This document shows positions 20,400-30,917 of a stretch of 64,000 nt of DNA, one piece after another. The notes under the pieces are model-generated. The model saw only the letters and a program-made list of their open reading frames with translations. It was not told the origin of the DNA and did not search any database. The position numbers were made by a program, and so were the translations under genes. The first letter of the stretch is position 1. Every line of letters starts with the position of its first letter. This DNA is from Symsagittifera roscoffensis (Eukaryota; Xenacoelomorpha; Acoela; Convolutidae): contig NC_087065.1 in the NCBI RefSeq assembly GCF_963678635.1, positions 39,223,599 through 39,287,598 on the forward strand. Reading direction: 5' to 3'.

Positions 20400-21008
20400 G
20401 GCTCGTCCAATCAATGGAAGGTCTGAAACCCAACTGGACGTGGACGGAACCTTGCTGGATGTCGAAGCCAGCTTCTGTAACCTGGCTGGGAGATATGCTG
20501 TGTGCGGGAGGAGGTTGTGAACGTGCCATCACTGCCAGATGTTGCGCAACTTGGGGCAAGTTCAGGAGACTTATACCCGTCCTGACAAATAGACACTTGT
20601 CACCAAAGATCCGTGGCAAGATGTTCACTGCCTGAGTCCGTTCGACCAAGCTCCATGGTAGTGAGGCATGGGCACCAAATGAACCGGGCTTGCAGCGTCT
20701 CCGCCGAAATGATTGTGCAATGATTCACTGGATCTGTGGCACCAAACTGGGGGTAGTTGAGATCACGTCTGTCCACGAACACGACGTCTCAGGTGGTTTG
20801 GATACGTGCAACGTGCCTCGTCATGCATCAACTCCGTCACCAGCATCGAAATCCCTGGCCGCAGAGGTAGAGGGAGACCCAGAAAGACGTGGTCAGAGTG
20901 TGTGAGTAATGATGTTAGTGTCTGCAACCTGTCTCGCATCGATCCGCGGGACAGGGAAGGATGGAGAGCAGGAGTTAGACGTTGCCAGGTGTTGCCAACC
21001 ACCGCAGC
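20400..21008 (+). pseudogene. LINE C-terminal region in shifted frames
   Basis: Continues the RT protein in changing frames: CVAWGKF-like segment (RCCATWGKFRRLIPVLTNRH, 20393-20635), QRLRRNDCAMIHWICGTK (20690-20760), and QRASSCINSVTSIEIPGRRG with RGRPRKTWSE (20806-20900). The last part ends RAGVRRCQVLPT at about 20995. Typical of this LINE type after the RT. Repeated in every array unit. Confidence 0.7.
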
Positions 21009-22879
21009 AACTTACATACCAAATTTGGTTATGCAAAAAAACTATAAAAATCAAACTCTTAAACTGTTGTTAAGAAACAGCTGAAAAGTTCAACGGCACA
21101 CTCATTCTGTTTGCATGTTTTTCTGGAAAAAGCGTTTTTTTAACCACTAGGAGGAGTGTTTTTTTTTAATCCCAAAATTGTCGACTCGTGAAATAAGGCC
21201 GGTAAAATTTTTAACTTCGCCTAATTGTTTAGCGAAACATAATAAAAAGATGTGTTTTGTTTGATGTTTGTGCTTGTTTGTCATCAACGAATATTCTGAT
21301 GGTGCGCCGCTGGTCCTGCTGCGCAAATTATAACAGTCGAAAACAAGGAACTAAGTAAAGGGCAAAAGAAAGGTATTTTGGCTGGACGGTTCAGCTCAGC
21401 AGTCCAGCCAAAACCCCTTTCTTCTGCCCTTTTTATAGTTCATTGATTGTAATATTTCCACAAGACTGGAATTCAGAAAAAAAAATTTGTCAGTTGTGAG
21501 CAAAAAGACATGCAAATAGGAAGGGTCTGTTTAGGTCTCGGGATATGTCCTCATTTAAGTCTGAATTCATTTTCTAGAGACTAGAAGCTAGTCGTTAGGA
21601 AAGGATCGATCCATCTCCAATGTCTAGGTTTTTTCGCCCTGCTCAATATAAGTAATAGCAAAGATGTTCTGGAGATACTGAGACCCAGCTATGGTTCCAC
21701 TATTTTCTGCAAATAACTAATACTTTTACTTATCTCTTGCTTAACTAATGCTTTCACTTATCTCTTGGACTGATTTTCTACCCCGTCACAGACATTTCAT
21801 AAATCGAGCCATAGCGAATCCACCCAACTTCTTTTCACTTTTAGCTTTGGCAGTTGAAAATTTACCAAAGGTATTCGAATTCTTGTCCTACAACAAAAAA
21901 ATGGAGGACAAATAGTAAGATTGCAACCTTTTTGCCGTACGTTGGAGCCAAAAAACTGAAAGCGTAATTGTTTTACAGGCATTCTCAAACGGTTGTCGGA
22001 AACGAAATTTGAAGCTGCTGAGAAAACTGTTTTTTTTTGTTGTCGTCTTTTTTTAGTAAGATTTTTATCCGTCAGATCCACAGAAAACACCATTATAAGA
22101 GCCTTGACTAGTTAAGTTTCTGTGGTTCAATTGTGCTTCGCCTTTGCTTTAAAATCGATGAGATTGACGCCCCCGGTTGTGCGTTTGATGGTAAAGCAAC
22201 CAACCTTCAAAAGTTTTGGGCTGGATTAGTTTGATCCATTTCATGTAACGTTGCAACACATCTTTTAAAAGAAAAAGATATGATTTTTCAGCTCTATACA
22301 AGCTCTGTACAAATTTGAAATCGCATGTTCCTGAGATGCAAGCTCTTCGTTGATGGGAAAAAAAGTGATTCAACGCTGCCGGTATACACCGTCTGTCTTT
22401 CGGCAAAAAAGTATACGGCAAAACACTCATGATTGATATAAGCGCCCACCAGCCCGCTTGCTAAATTCAGCAGGTTTTATAAATGAAAAATTGATCTCCC
22501 TGCAAGGACATTTTTTGATGATGATTGATTTGACCGTCAGGCACTATAATTCGATGCAAATTTGTACGCAAACGGCAAACGGTCACGTTGGCTAAGTGTG
22601 TTTGTACCATCACTCAACAAGTGCAATAAGTGGTACTCCCCTCCTAAACGTGAGTTAAGGACTACTCGTTTGGGTAGTCAACTGGAATACTCCAAGTGGC
22701 CACTACACACTCACTCAAATCGTTTCCAACATTTACAACAAACATAACGTCGTCTAATCCAGCGTTTTACGAAATTTATCGGGCTAAAATGTTTACTGGA
22801 ACCTGATCTAAACTACATTTTATTATTGGATAAATTAGATATTTTACCACCGTAAAATATTTAATATTAACCAATCATA
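21009..22879. other. Spacer X, unit 1: no recognised gene
   Basis: Sequence between the LINE fragment and the gypsy 5' region. Minus-strand ORFs of 98 aa (21797-22093) and 93 aa (22149-22430, starts MSVLPYTFLPKDRR) resemble nothing I know; they persist in other units only because the units are near-identical, so this is not evidence of selection. A long hairpin lies at 21357-21433. GACTACTCGTTTGGGTAGTC at 22661-22680 is a second small hairpin. The 61-aa plus ORF at 22562 is likewise unsupported. Confidence 0.6.
21357..21433. repeat. Long hairpin in spacer X, unit 1
   Basis: Left arm 21357-21387 and right arm 21402-21433 are near-perfect inverted repeats (AAAGGGC...AAAGAAAGG...TTGGCTGGAC against GTCCAGCC...CCTTTCTT...GCCCTTT), with a 14-nt loop GGTTCAGCTCAGCA. 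Arms have only small mismatches and bulges. Could be a small MITE-like insertion or a transcribed hairpin. Present in all five units. Confidence 0.85.
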
Positions 22880-22911
22880 ATCCATCTAACTAACAGCCCA
22901 CTTATTTGTAA

Positions 22912-22939
22912 GTGCTGAAATTACTTGTAATTTCAGCAC
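22912..22939. repeat. Perfect 13-bp palindrome, unit 1
   Basis: GTGCTGAAATTAC, two T, then GTAATTTCAGCAC. Identical in all five units (28936-28963, 34597-34624, 47892-47919, 53918-53945). It lies at the left side of the putative LTR and could form a tight hairpin or bind a dimeric protein. Confidence 0.9.
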
Positions 22940-23294
22940 CAGAGAGATTTGAATTTGACTTAGAAATTAGTTGCCTCTCCAAGAGAACTTCAGCTGCCGC
23001 AATAAACCAGTATACTCTAGATCTATTGAGCCTAGCAGAGACTAGTTAAACACCCTGAGACTAGTAGATATAAGAGTTATATTAGGATCGGTATTAGACT
23101 AAGAAGTTGCACGAATCTATCCGGCCGAAAATATGATAGCGTGACGAGCAGACGGTGTACCCTATCCGAAATTACTCTATGAGTTAACCACCTTCGGTTA
23201 TAACTCATCTGGTGCGACCATAAGTCTCGAATAAGACCTTAATAGCTTAGAATTAACCAAAAAAAGATTAGAAAATAGACAAAACTTTTTCAAA

Positions 23295-23528
23295 ATGTTA
23301 CACGATGATAACTTAATTGAAATGTCTATACGACTCAATAGATCAGAGCCGATATTCCGCACAAAACTAGAACTACCTGGTATTGGAAGAAGACCCCGAA
23401 CAAGAGACGATATACGACTAAGTAGAAACTTACCATTTAGTTTTATGGTTGTACGGCAAAAGCCAACACAAACTTTTATATTTAGAATCTTATTAGCAAT
23501 GAATTTAGATTTTCATTTGCAAACATAA
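23295..23528 (+). CDS. 77-aa leader ORF, unit 1 (doubtful)
   Basis: Starts MLHDDNLIEMSIRLNRSE and contains RTKLELPGIGRRPRTRDD, basic in the middle. Unit 2 (29319) and unit 5 (54301) keep 77 codons; units 3 and 4 stop at 62 by one substitution (TATATTTAG to TATATAAAG). Not recognised. It may be an upstream ORF in the leader or chance. Confidence 0.25.
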   Translation: MLHDDNLIEMSIRLNRSEPIFRTKLELPGIGRRPRTRDDIRLSRNLPFSFMVVRQKPTQTFIFRILLAMNLDFHLQT

Positions 23529-24453
23529 AATTTTGAAGTAACTCTTCATGATCATTTCAGGCGCTAAACAAAATTACTAATGTACAATAACGATTGACAA
23601 AAAGATCTCAGATCGTTTTCCTAATTTCTGCAGTATTATTTAAAACACATTTGAAAAATATTTATTGAAAATAAAAATAAAAATTAGTAGCATGACAATA
23701 AATTGTTATTATATATAAATCATCTTGTTGTTCCAACTTCATCACCTAACAATAACAGCAATCATAAGCTCACTAACATCATTAAAAAACTAAATCTTTT
23801 TTTAAAATAAATTGAAACCATTTTAAATTTAAATTCCCTTCATTTTAAAAATCAGATCATCGAGGCTTATCCTTGGATCTTTATAAATTTTCTATCTCAC
23901 TAAATTTAAAATCTGATCATCAAGGCCTATCCTTGGATCAAAAAGAACAATTTTGTTCTCCCCCACCCACTTAGCAAGTGTCTAACAACCTCAAACGTCG
24001 ATTCACTATCCAACCTTTCCAAAAGACCCAGGACTAATAGAAATTTAAAAAAAAACTAACCATTCAAATTAAGTTAAACAGTGAAGAACTTCGGTTATTC
24101 ATCCTCCACTTGAACCCTCCTCTTAGCAGACCCAGGATAGATCTTAGACTTAGTAAGTTTAAAATAGTATCTAACAAACTACTTGCGTTCTAATTATACC
24201 TGAACCTTGTGGATCGATTTACTATTCTCCAACCCTTGAACACAATCACTACCCCTAAGTAAGATTAAGTAAGTTAACACCTTAACTTAGACTAGCCACG
24301 AGAAAGTAAAAAATCATTCTTCGGAATCGATATACTTTTCTCTCCAACCCTGAACAAAAAGACCCAGGTTAAGCTAACCAAAAAATCGTAAGGACTAACA
24401 GTCTAGGAAATTAAAATCACTAATAACTTCTTGCATCCCTCATCCTAGACCTT

Positions 24454-24798
24454 ATGTCATTCAAAAATTTGGGAAATAAACAAACCATCGTTTTACACAA
24501 TTATGAAATAGATAACAAAAAATACGATCTTGTAATCACTCCATATACACAAACAGTTGGATACATTCGAACAAAACGACAAACAATAAAAAGAAAAATT
24601 ATAAACAAACAAAGACAAATCACACGAAAAAGATTTTCAAAAAATAGAAACGCATTTTCTGAATCAGAAACTAACAGTTTAGACGAACTATACAAATTAA
24701 AAGAATCAATAGATAAAAAATGTCCCATTCATGATCAATTATATTTTTCCGACTCAGAAACAACTTCAATTTCATCAAAAAGAGGAAAAAAAGAATAA
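24454..24798 (+). CDS. ORF114, unit 1: basic protein, unknown function
   Basis: 114 residues starting MSFKNLGNKQTIVLHN. The middle (residues 40-70) is strongly basic (KRQTIKRKIINKQRQITRKR); the C-terminus alternates acidic/serine clusters (SESETNS, SDSETTSISS) and ends RGKKE. No Cys knuckle, membrane segment or known domain. It precedes ORF268 by 96 bp. Position upstream of gag in a gypsy element suggests an accessory or nucleic-acid-binding role (inference). Seven copies occur in the window, one of them with a broken start. Confidence 0.5.
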   Translation: MSFKNLGNKQTIVLHNYEIDNKKYDLVITPYTQTVGYIRTKRQTIKRKIINKQRQITRKRFSKNRNAFSESETNSLDELYKLKESIDKKCPIHDQLYFSDSETTSISSKRGKKE

Positions 24799-24894
24799 AA
24801 AAGCAATTTAAACACAAACCACTACACCTGTATAATTGGAATCAACTAATTAGACACATTGATAGTTATATATTAACAGTCATCAAACGAAAAA

Positions 24895-25701
24895 ATGAGC
24901 CACACTCAAAGTGACGAAAGTCCAGATGAAGAAGCAGTTTTTCCCTTTCTTATAGATTCACTCGATGATAGAGGACAAACACGATTTTGTAAGAACTTAC
25001 TCGTAAATTTGTTTGAACCAGGAATCAGTCCATGCAAAGCAGAATTCCCAGATGTAAAAATCAAAAGACAGATTATTGAACATTATTTGAAAGACATATG
25101 TAATCTAACACAACAATACGGAATCTACACCATAGAATTTAGAACACCAAATACAGCCCATCGTAAATATGTAATTCAAACAGACGATATTGAATTAGAT
25201 TTTTCAAAAGTATTTATAGAATATATCAAAAGCATACAATATCATAATTCACAAAGAGCAAACTCCATATTCACTAACGAAGTTTTTGCAATAACATATA
25301 GTTATATATCTATATTGGAAAAAACAGAAGTTCAAAGCACTTCACCGACAGAAAAATCCAAACATACAAAAGTACGAAATGAAATCACAGTATTTTCAAC
25401 ATTTCTACACATAATTCGCGAAAATTTTACTAAAGAAGATGTTTCACAAAACATTAAACATGATTTACAAAAGAATTTAGCTTGGTTTATAATAGATTAT
25501 TTTACCCACAATTTAGATTTAATTTCACAAGCAAGAAAAACTTTCAGACCCCAAAATACCAATGATGACAATGTCCTTTCAGAACAATCAGATTACGTTT
25601 GGGACCCTGACTGGTCTCATCCAGCATTTCTGAATATTCCACAAGATATCTCGAGTCAAGCAATAAGTACAATATCTTTCCACAGAGATTATGTAAAGTA
25701 A
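24895..25701 (+). CDS. ORF268, unit 1: possible gag N-terminal or accessory protein
   Basis: 268 residues starting MSHTQSDESPDEEAVFPFLI. Mostly helical-looking with many charged and aromatic residues (RQIIEHYLKDICNLTQQYG, IRENFTKEDVSQNIKHDLQK). A Ser/Thr/Lys-rich linker lies near residue 147. The C-terminal segment is rich in acidic and aromatic residues (SDYVWDPDWSHPAF). No named domain. It lies in a different frame from the following gag start, 35 bp after which the next frame opens. Matrix-like function is a guess. Best kept copies: here, 36581, 43851, 49875, 55903. Confidence 0.55.
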   Translation: MSHTQSDESPDEEAVFPFLIDSLDDRGQTRFCKNLLVNLFEPGISPCKAEFPDVKIKRQIIEHYLKDICNLTQQYGIYTIEFRTPNTAHRKYVIQTDDIELDFSKVFIEYIKSIQYHNSQRANSIFTNEVFAITYSYISILEKTEVQSTSPTEKSKHTKVRNEITVFSTFLHIIRENFTKEDVSQNIKHDLQKNLAWFIIDYFTHNLDLISQARKTFRPQNTNDDNVLSEQSDYVWDPDWSHPAFLNIPQDISSQAISTISFHRDYVK

Positions 25702-25736
25702 TACCATTAACCATTGACGCAACACCATTAAATTAA

Positions 25737-26423
25737 AATACATTTTTACCTGATACACGAAATAACAGCTTAAATTCAACAATCATACAAAATGAAAATC
25801 TCAATGGAACAAGAAATCTTACACAACAAGATATTCAAACACCATCACACTTCATAAATGAAGAAATCGTCCAAACAACAGCAGCAACTACACAACAAAG
25901 TATTTCACCAATACACCCCAATCTGACAACACCAAGGAATACAAATACATCACTAACACAGGTAACCTTACAATCAACCGTTAAACCTTCGGTTGCTCCA
26001 AAATCTTCACATATGGACTATCAAACGTATAGATCAATGACAATACCGTCAAAAACACGAAAACCGTTCACAAGAAACTTTTTTGCAGAACACAATTATA
26101 ATTATGCTCACCAACAAAAAACAAATCAATCCCCCAAAAAATACACAAAATCTAAATCACGTATGTTCACATTATTGGAATCACCCAAAAACATCAATCA
26201 ATTCAGTAAGGCAAACATGGAGGAGAAAGGTTTGCGAGTAAACATGAAGAAGACTAAGATTCTAGTCTCCGGTCTTGGCCTTGACCAGTTGCAGAACTCC
26301 GACAAGTACCCCTGCGCAGTGTGTCGCAGAGGAGTACGCTCAAACTCGATAAGGTGCTCCCAATGTAAATTCTGGGAGACTGTCTGCAGATCCGGAATTT
26401 TTCTATCCAAGATGTCATGGTGA
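25737..26423 (+). CDS. Chimeric gag-LINE ORF across the unit 1/2 junction
   Basis: The frame is open from 25737; the first clear Met is 26013 (136 aa). The gag part is rich in Thr, Gln and Asn (e.g. TTAATTQQSISPIHPNLTTP), then basic (KYTKSKSRMFTLLESPKN). At 26208-26210 it passes into the LINE RT frame (KANMEEKGLRVNMKKTKI) and ends with the CAVC - CSQC cysteines. The join keeps the LINE reading frame. The same fusion is open at 31396-32082 and 50717-51403 but broken at 45094. Expression is unknown. Confidence 0.5.
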   Translation, partial: NTFLPDTRNNSLNSTIIQNENLNGTRNLTQQDIQTPSHFINEEIVQTTAATTQQSISPIHPNLTTPRNTNTSLTQVTLQSTVKPSVAPKSSHMDYQTYRSMTIPSKTRKPFTRNFFAEHNYNYAHQQKTNQSPKKYTKSKSRMFTLLESPKNINQFSKANMEEKGLRVNMKKTKILVSGLGLDQLQNSDKYPCAVCRRGVRSNSIRCSQCKFWETVCRSGIFLSKMSW

Positions 26424-27032
26424 GGCTCGTCCAATCAATGGAAGGTCTGAAACCCAACTGGACGTGGACGGAACCTTGCTGGATGTCGAAGCCAGCTTCT
26501 GTTACCTGGCTGGGAGATATGCTGTGTGCGGGAAGAGGTTGTGAACGTGCCATCACTGCCAGATGTTGCGCAGCTTGGGGCAAGTTCAGGAGACTTATAC
26601 CCGTCCTGACAAATAGACACTTGTCACCAAAGATCCGTGGCAAGATGTTCACTGCCTGAGTCCGTTCGACCAAGCTCCATGGTAGTGAGGCATGGGCACC
26701 AAATGAGCCGGGCTTGCAGCTTCTCCGCCGAAATGATTGTGCAATGATTCACTGGATCTGTGGCACCAAACTGGGGGTAGTTGAGATCACGTCTGTCCAC
26801 GAACACGACGTCTCAGGTGGTTTGGATACGTGCAACGTGCCTCGTCATGCATCAACTCCGTCACCAGCATCGAAATCCCTGGCCGCAGAGGTAGAGGGAG
26901 ACCCAGAAAGACGTGGTCAGAGTATGTGAGTAATGATGTTAGTGTCTGCAACCTGTCTCGCATCGATCCGCGGGACAGGGAAGGATGGAGAGCAGGAGTT
27001 AGACGTTGCCAGGTGTTGCCAACCACCGCAGC
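26210..27032 (+). mobile_element. LINE 3' fragment, unit 2
   Basis: Copy of 20186-21008, from KANMEEK of the RT through the C-terminal frames. Its left end is the gag junction, not a LINE terminus. Few substitutions (for example GGAAGAGG at 26531 where unit 1 has GGAGGAGG). Confidence 0.9.
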
Positions 27033-28903
27033 AACTTACATACCAAATTTGGTTATGCAAAAAAACTATAAAAATCAAACTCTTAAACTGTTGTTAAGAA
27101 ACAGCTGAAAAGTTCAACGGCACACTCATTCTGTTTGCATGTTTTTCTGGAAAGCGTTTTTTTAACCACTAGGAGGAGTGTTTGTTTTTAATCCCAAAAT
27201 TGTCGACTCGTGAAATAAGGCCGGTAAAATTTTTAACTTCGCCTAATTGTTTAGCGAAACATAATAAAAAGATGTGTTTTGTTTGATGTTTGTGCTTGTT
27301 TGTCATCAACGAATATTCTGATGGTGCGCCGCGGGTCCTGCTGCGCAAATTATAACAGTCGAAAACAAGGAACTAAGTAAAGGGCAAAAGAAAGGTATTT
27401 TGGCTGGACGGTTCAGCTCAGCAGTCCAGCCAAAACCCCTTTCTTCTGCCCTTTTTATAGTTCATTGATTGTAATATTTCCAGAAGACTGGAATTCAGAA
27501 AAAAAAAACTTGTCAGTGGTGAGCAAAAAGACATGCAAATAGGAAGGGTCTGTTTAGGTCTCGGGATATGTCCTCATTTAAGTCTGAATTCATTTTCTAG
27601 AGACTAGAAGCTAGTCGTTAGGAAAGGATCGATCCATCTCCAATGTCTAGGTTTTTTCGCCCTGCTCAATATAAGTAATAGCAAAGATGTTCTGGAGATA
27701 CTGAGACCCAGCTATGGTTCCACTATTTTCTGCAAATAACTAATACTTTTACTTATCTCTTGCTTAACTAATGCTTTCACTTATCTCTTGGACTGATTTT
27801 CTACCCCGTCACAGACATTTCATAAATCGAGCCATAGCGAATCCACCCAACTTCTTTTCACTTTTAGCTTTGGCAGTTGAAAATTTACCAAAGGTATTCG
27901 AATTCTTGTCCTACAACAAAAAAATGGAGGACAAATAGTAAGATTGCAACCTTTTTGCCGTACGTTGGAGCCAAAAAACTGAAAGCGTAATTGTTTTACA
28001 GGCATTCTCAAACGGTTGTCGGAAACGAAATTTGAAGCTGCTGAGAAAACTGTTTTTTTTTGGTTGTCGTCTTTTTTTAGTAAGATTTTTATCCGTCAGA
28101 TCCACAGAAAACACCATTATAAGAGCCTTGACTAGTTAAGTTTCTGTGGTTCAATTGTGCTTCGCCTTTGCTTTAAAATCGATGAGATTGACGCCCCCGG
28201 TTGTGCGTTTGATGGTAAAGCAACCAACCTTCAAAAGTTTTGGGCTGGATTAGTTTGATCCATTTCATGTAACGTTGCAACACATCTTTTAAAAGAAAAA
28301 GATATGATTTTTCAGCTCTATACAAGCTCTGTACAAATTTGAAATCGCATGTTCCTGAGATGCAAGCTCTTCGTTGATGGGAAAAAAAGTGATTCAACGC
28401 TGCCGGTATACACCGTCTGTCTTTCGGCAAAAAAGTATACGGCAAAACACTCATGATTGATATAAGCGCCCACCAGCCCGCTTGCTAAATTCAGCAGGTT
28501 TTATAAATGAAAAATTGATCTCCCTGCAAGGAAATTTTTTGATGATGATTGATTTGACCGTCAGGCACTATAATTCGATGCAAATTTGTACGCAAACGGC
28601 AAACGGTCACGTTGGCTAAGTGTGTTTGTACCATCACTCAACAAGTGCAATAAGTGGTACTCCCCTCCTAAACGTGAGTTAAGGACTACTCGTTTGGGTA
28701 GTCAACTGGAATACTCCAAGTGGCCACTACACACTCACTCAAATCGTTTCCAACATTTACAACAAACATAACGTCGTCTAATCCAGCGTTTTACGAAATT
28801 TGTCGGGCTAAAATGTTTACTGGAACCTGATCTAAACTACATTTTATTATTGGATAAATTAGATATTTTACCACCGTAAAATATTTAATATTAACCAATC
28901 ATA
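27033..28903. other. Spacer X with hairpin, unit 2
   Basis: Near-identical to 21009-22879. The hairpin is at 27379-27455. No gene recognised; the minus-strand 93-aa ORF is at 28173-28454, and the 98-aa frame of unit 1 is split here by a length change in a T run. Confidence 0.6.
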
Positions 28904-30477
28904 ATCCATCTAACTAACAGCCCACTTATTTGTAAGTGCTGAAATTACTTGTAATTTCAGCACCAGAGAGATTTGAATTTGACTTAGAAATTAGTTGCCT
29001 CTCCAAGAGAACTTCAGCTGCCGCAATAAACCAGTATACTCTAGATCTATTGAGCCTAGCAGAGACTAGTTAAACACCCTGAGACTAGTAGATATAAGAG
29101 TAAGATTAGGATCGGTTTTAGACTAAGAAGTTGCACGAATCTATCCGGCCGAAAATATGATAGCGTGACGAGCAGACGGTGTACCCTATCCGAAATTACT
29201 CTATGAGTTAACCACCTTCGGTTATAACTCATCTGATGCGACCATAAGTCTCTAATAAGACCTTAATAGCTTAGAATTAACCAAAAAAAGATTAGAAAAT
29301 AGACAAAACATTTTCAAAATGTTACACGATAATAACTTAATTGAAATGTCTATACGACTCAATAGATCAGATCCGATATTCCGCACAAAACTAGAACTAC
29401 CTGGTATTGGAAGAAGACCCCGAACAAGAGACGATATACGACTAAGTAGAAACTTACCATTTAGTTTTATGGTTGTACGGCAAAAGCCAACACAAACTTT
29501 TATATTTAGAATCTTATTAGCAATGAATTTAGATTTTCATTTGCAAACATAAAATTTTGAAGTAACTCTTCATGATCATTTCAGGCGCTAAACAAAATTA
29601 CTAATGTACAATAACGATTGACAAAAAGATCTCAGATCGTTTTCCTAATTTCTGCAGTATTATTTAAAACATATTTGAAAAATATTTATTGAAAATAAAA
29701 ATAAAAATTAGTAGCATGACAATAAATTGTTATTATATATAAATCATCTTGTTGTTCCAACTTCATCACCTAACAATAACAGCAATCATAAGCTCACTAA
29801 CATCATTAAAAGACTAAATCTTTTTTTAAAATAAATTGAAACCATTTTAAATTTAAATTCCCTTCATTTTAAAAATCAGATCATCGAGGCTTATCCTTGG
29901 ATCTTTATAAATTTTCTATCTCACTAAATTTAAAATCTGATCATCAAGGCCTATCCTTGGATCAAAAAGAACAATTTTGTTCTCCCCCACCCACTTAGCA
30001 AGTGTCTAACAACCTCAAACGTCGATTCACTATCCAACCTTTCCAAAAGACCCAGGACTAATAGAAATTTAAAAAAAAACTAACCATTCAAATTAAGTTA
30101 AACAGTGAAGAACTTCGGTTATTCATCCTTCACTTGAACCCTCCTCTTAGCAGACCCAGGATAGATCTTAGACTTAGTAAGTTTAAAATAGTATCTAACG
30201 AACTACTTGCGTTCTAATTATACCTGAACCTTGTGGATCGATTTACTATTCTCCAACCCTTGAACACAATCACTACCCCTAAGTAAGATTAAGTAAGTTA
30301 ACACCTTAACTTAGACTAGCCAGGAGAAAGTAAAAAATCATTCTTCGGAATCGATATACTTTTCTCTCCAACCCTGAACAAAAAGACCCAGGTTAAGCTA
30401 ACCAAAAAATCGTAAGGACTAACAGTCTAGGAAATTAAAATCACTAATAACTTCTTGCATCCCTCATCCTAGACCTT
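28904..30477 (+). other. Gypsy 2 5' region, unit 2
   Basis: Copy of 22880-24453, with palindrome at 28936-28963 and the 77-aa leader ORF at 29319-29552. Confidence 0.45.
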
Positions 30478-30822
30478 ATGTCATTCAAAAATTTGGGAAA
30501 TAAACAAACAATCGTTTTACACAATCGTGAAATAGATAACAAAAAATACGATCTTGTAATCACTCCACATACACAAACAGTTGGATACATTCGAACAAAA
30601 CGACAAACAATAAAAAGAAAAATTATAAACAAACAAAGACAAATCACACGAAAAAGATTTTCAAAAAATAGAAACGCATTTTCTGAATCAGAAACTAACA
30701 GTTTAGACGAACTATACAAATTAAAAGAATCAATAGATAAAAATTGTCCCATTCATGATCAATTATATTTTTCCGACTCAGAAACAACTTCAATTTCATC
30801 AAAAAGAGGAAAAAAAGAATAA
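30478..30822 (+). CDS. ORF114, unit 2
   Basis: Intact 114-codon copy, with His for Tyr at residue 31 and Arg for Tyr at 17 relative to unit 1. Function unknown. Confidence 0.5.
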   Translation: MSFKNLGNKQTIVLHNREIDNKKYDLVITPHTQTVGYIRTKRQTIKRKIINKQRQITRKRFSKNRNAFSESETNSLDELYKLKESIDKNCPIHDQLYFSDSETTSISSKRGKKE

Positions 30823-30917
30823 AAAAGCAATTTCAACACAAACCACTACACCTGTATAATTGGAATCAACTAATTAGACACATTGATAGTTATATATTAA
30901 CAGTCATCAAACGAAAA

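Larger units (their letters stand above)
17657..21008 (+). mobile_element. APE-type LINE (non-LTR retrotransposon), decayed
   Basis: It begins right after TCAATT at 17656, inside the PLE repeat, so it inserted after that repeat was duplicated. Contents: a GC-richer 5' region (17657-17990), broken endonuclease (17997-18929), RT (19119-20399), and a C-terminal zinc-finger and downstream coding region in shifted frames (20280-21000). The 3' end is placed at about 21008, where coding similarity ends; it is not marked by a poly-A tail, and no target-site duplication can be shown. Clade is uncertain (RTE- or CR1/jockey-like). Confidence 0.85.
22880..24453 (+). other. Gypsy element 2 5' region (putative LTR and leader), unit 1
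   Basis: AT-rich, non-coding apart from one short ORF. Features: a perfect palindrome (22912-22939), a hairpin at 23179-23208 followed by TGGTGCGACC at 23210 (possible primer-binding site because PBSs start TGG), paired repeats at 23846-23935, and an AGACCCAGG motif at about 24025, 24128 and 24360. No second LTR exists to fix the boundaries, so LTR placement is inference. The block from 24137 on is duplicated after pol at 43093 and 62402. Confidence 0.45.

Noticed and set aside
22149-22430. 93-aa minus-strand ORF MSVLPYTFLPKDRR, intact in all five units
   Set aside because: Units are near-identical by recent duplication, so persistence is no evidence of selection; no recognisable domain.
23195-23240. 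Possible hammerhead ribozyme on the minus strand (CAGATGAG, small stem, CGAAG)
   Set aside because: The core needs CUGANGA and GAAA; the U is replaced by A in every unit, the GAAA is incomplete, and stem III is very short.
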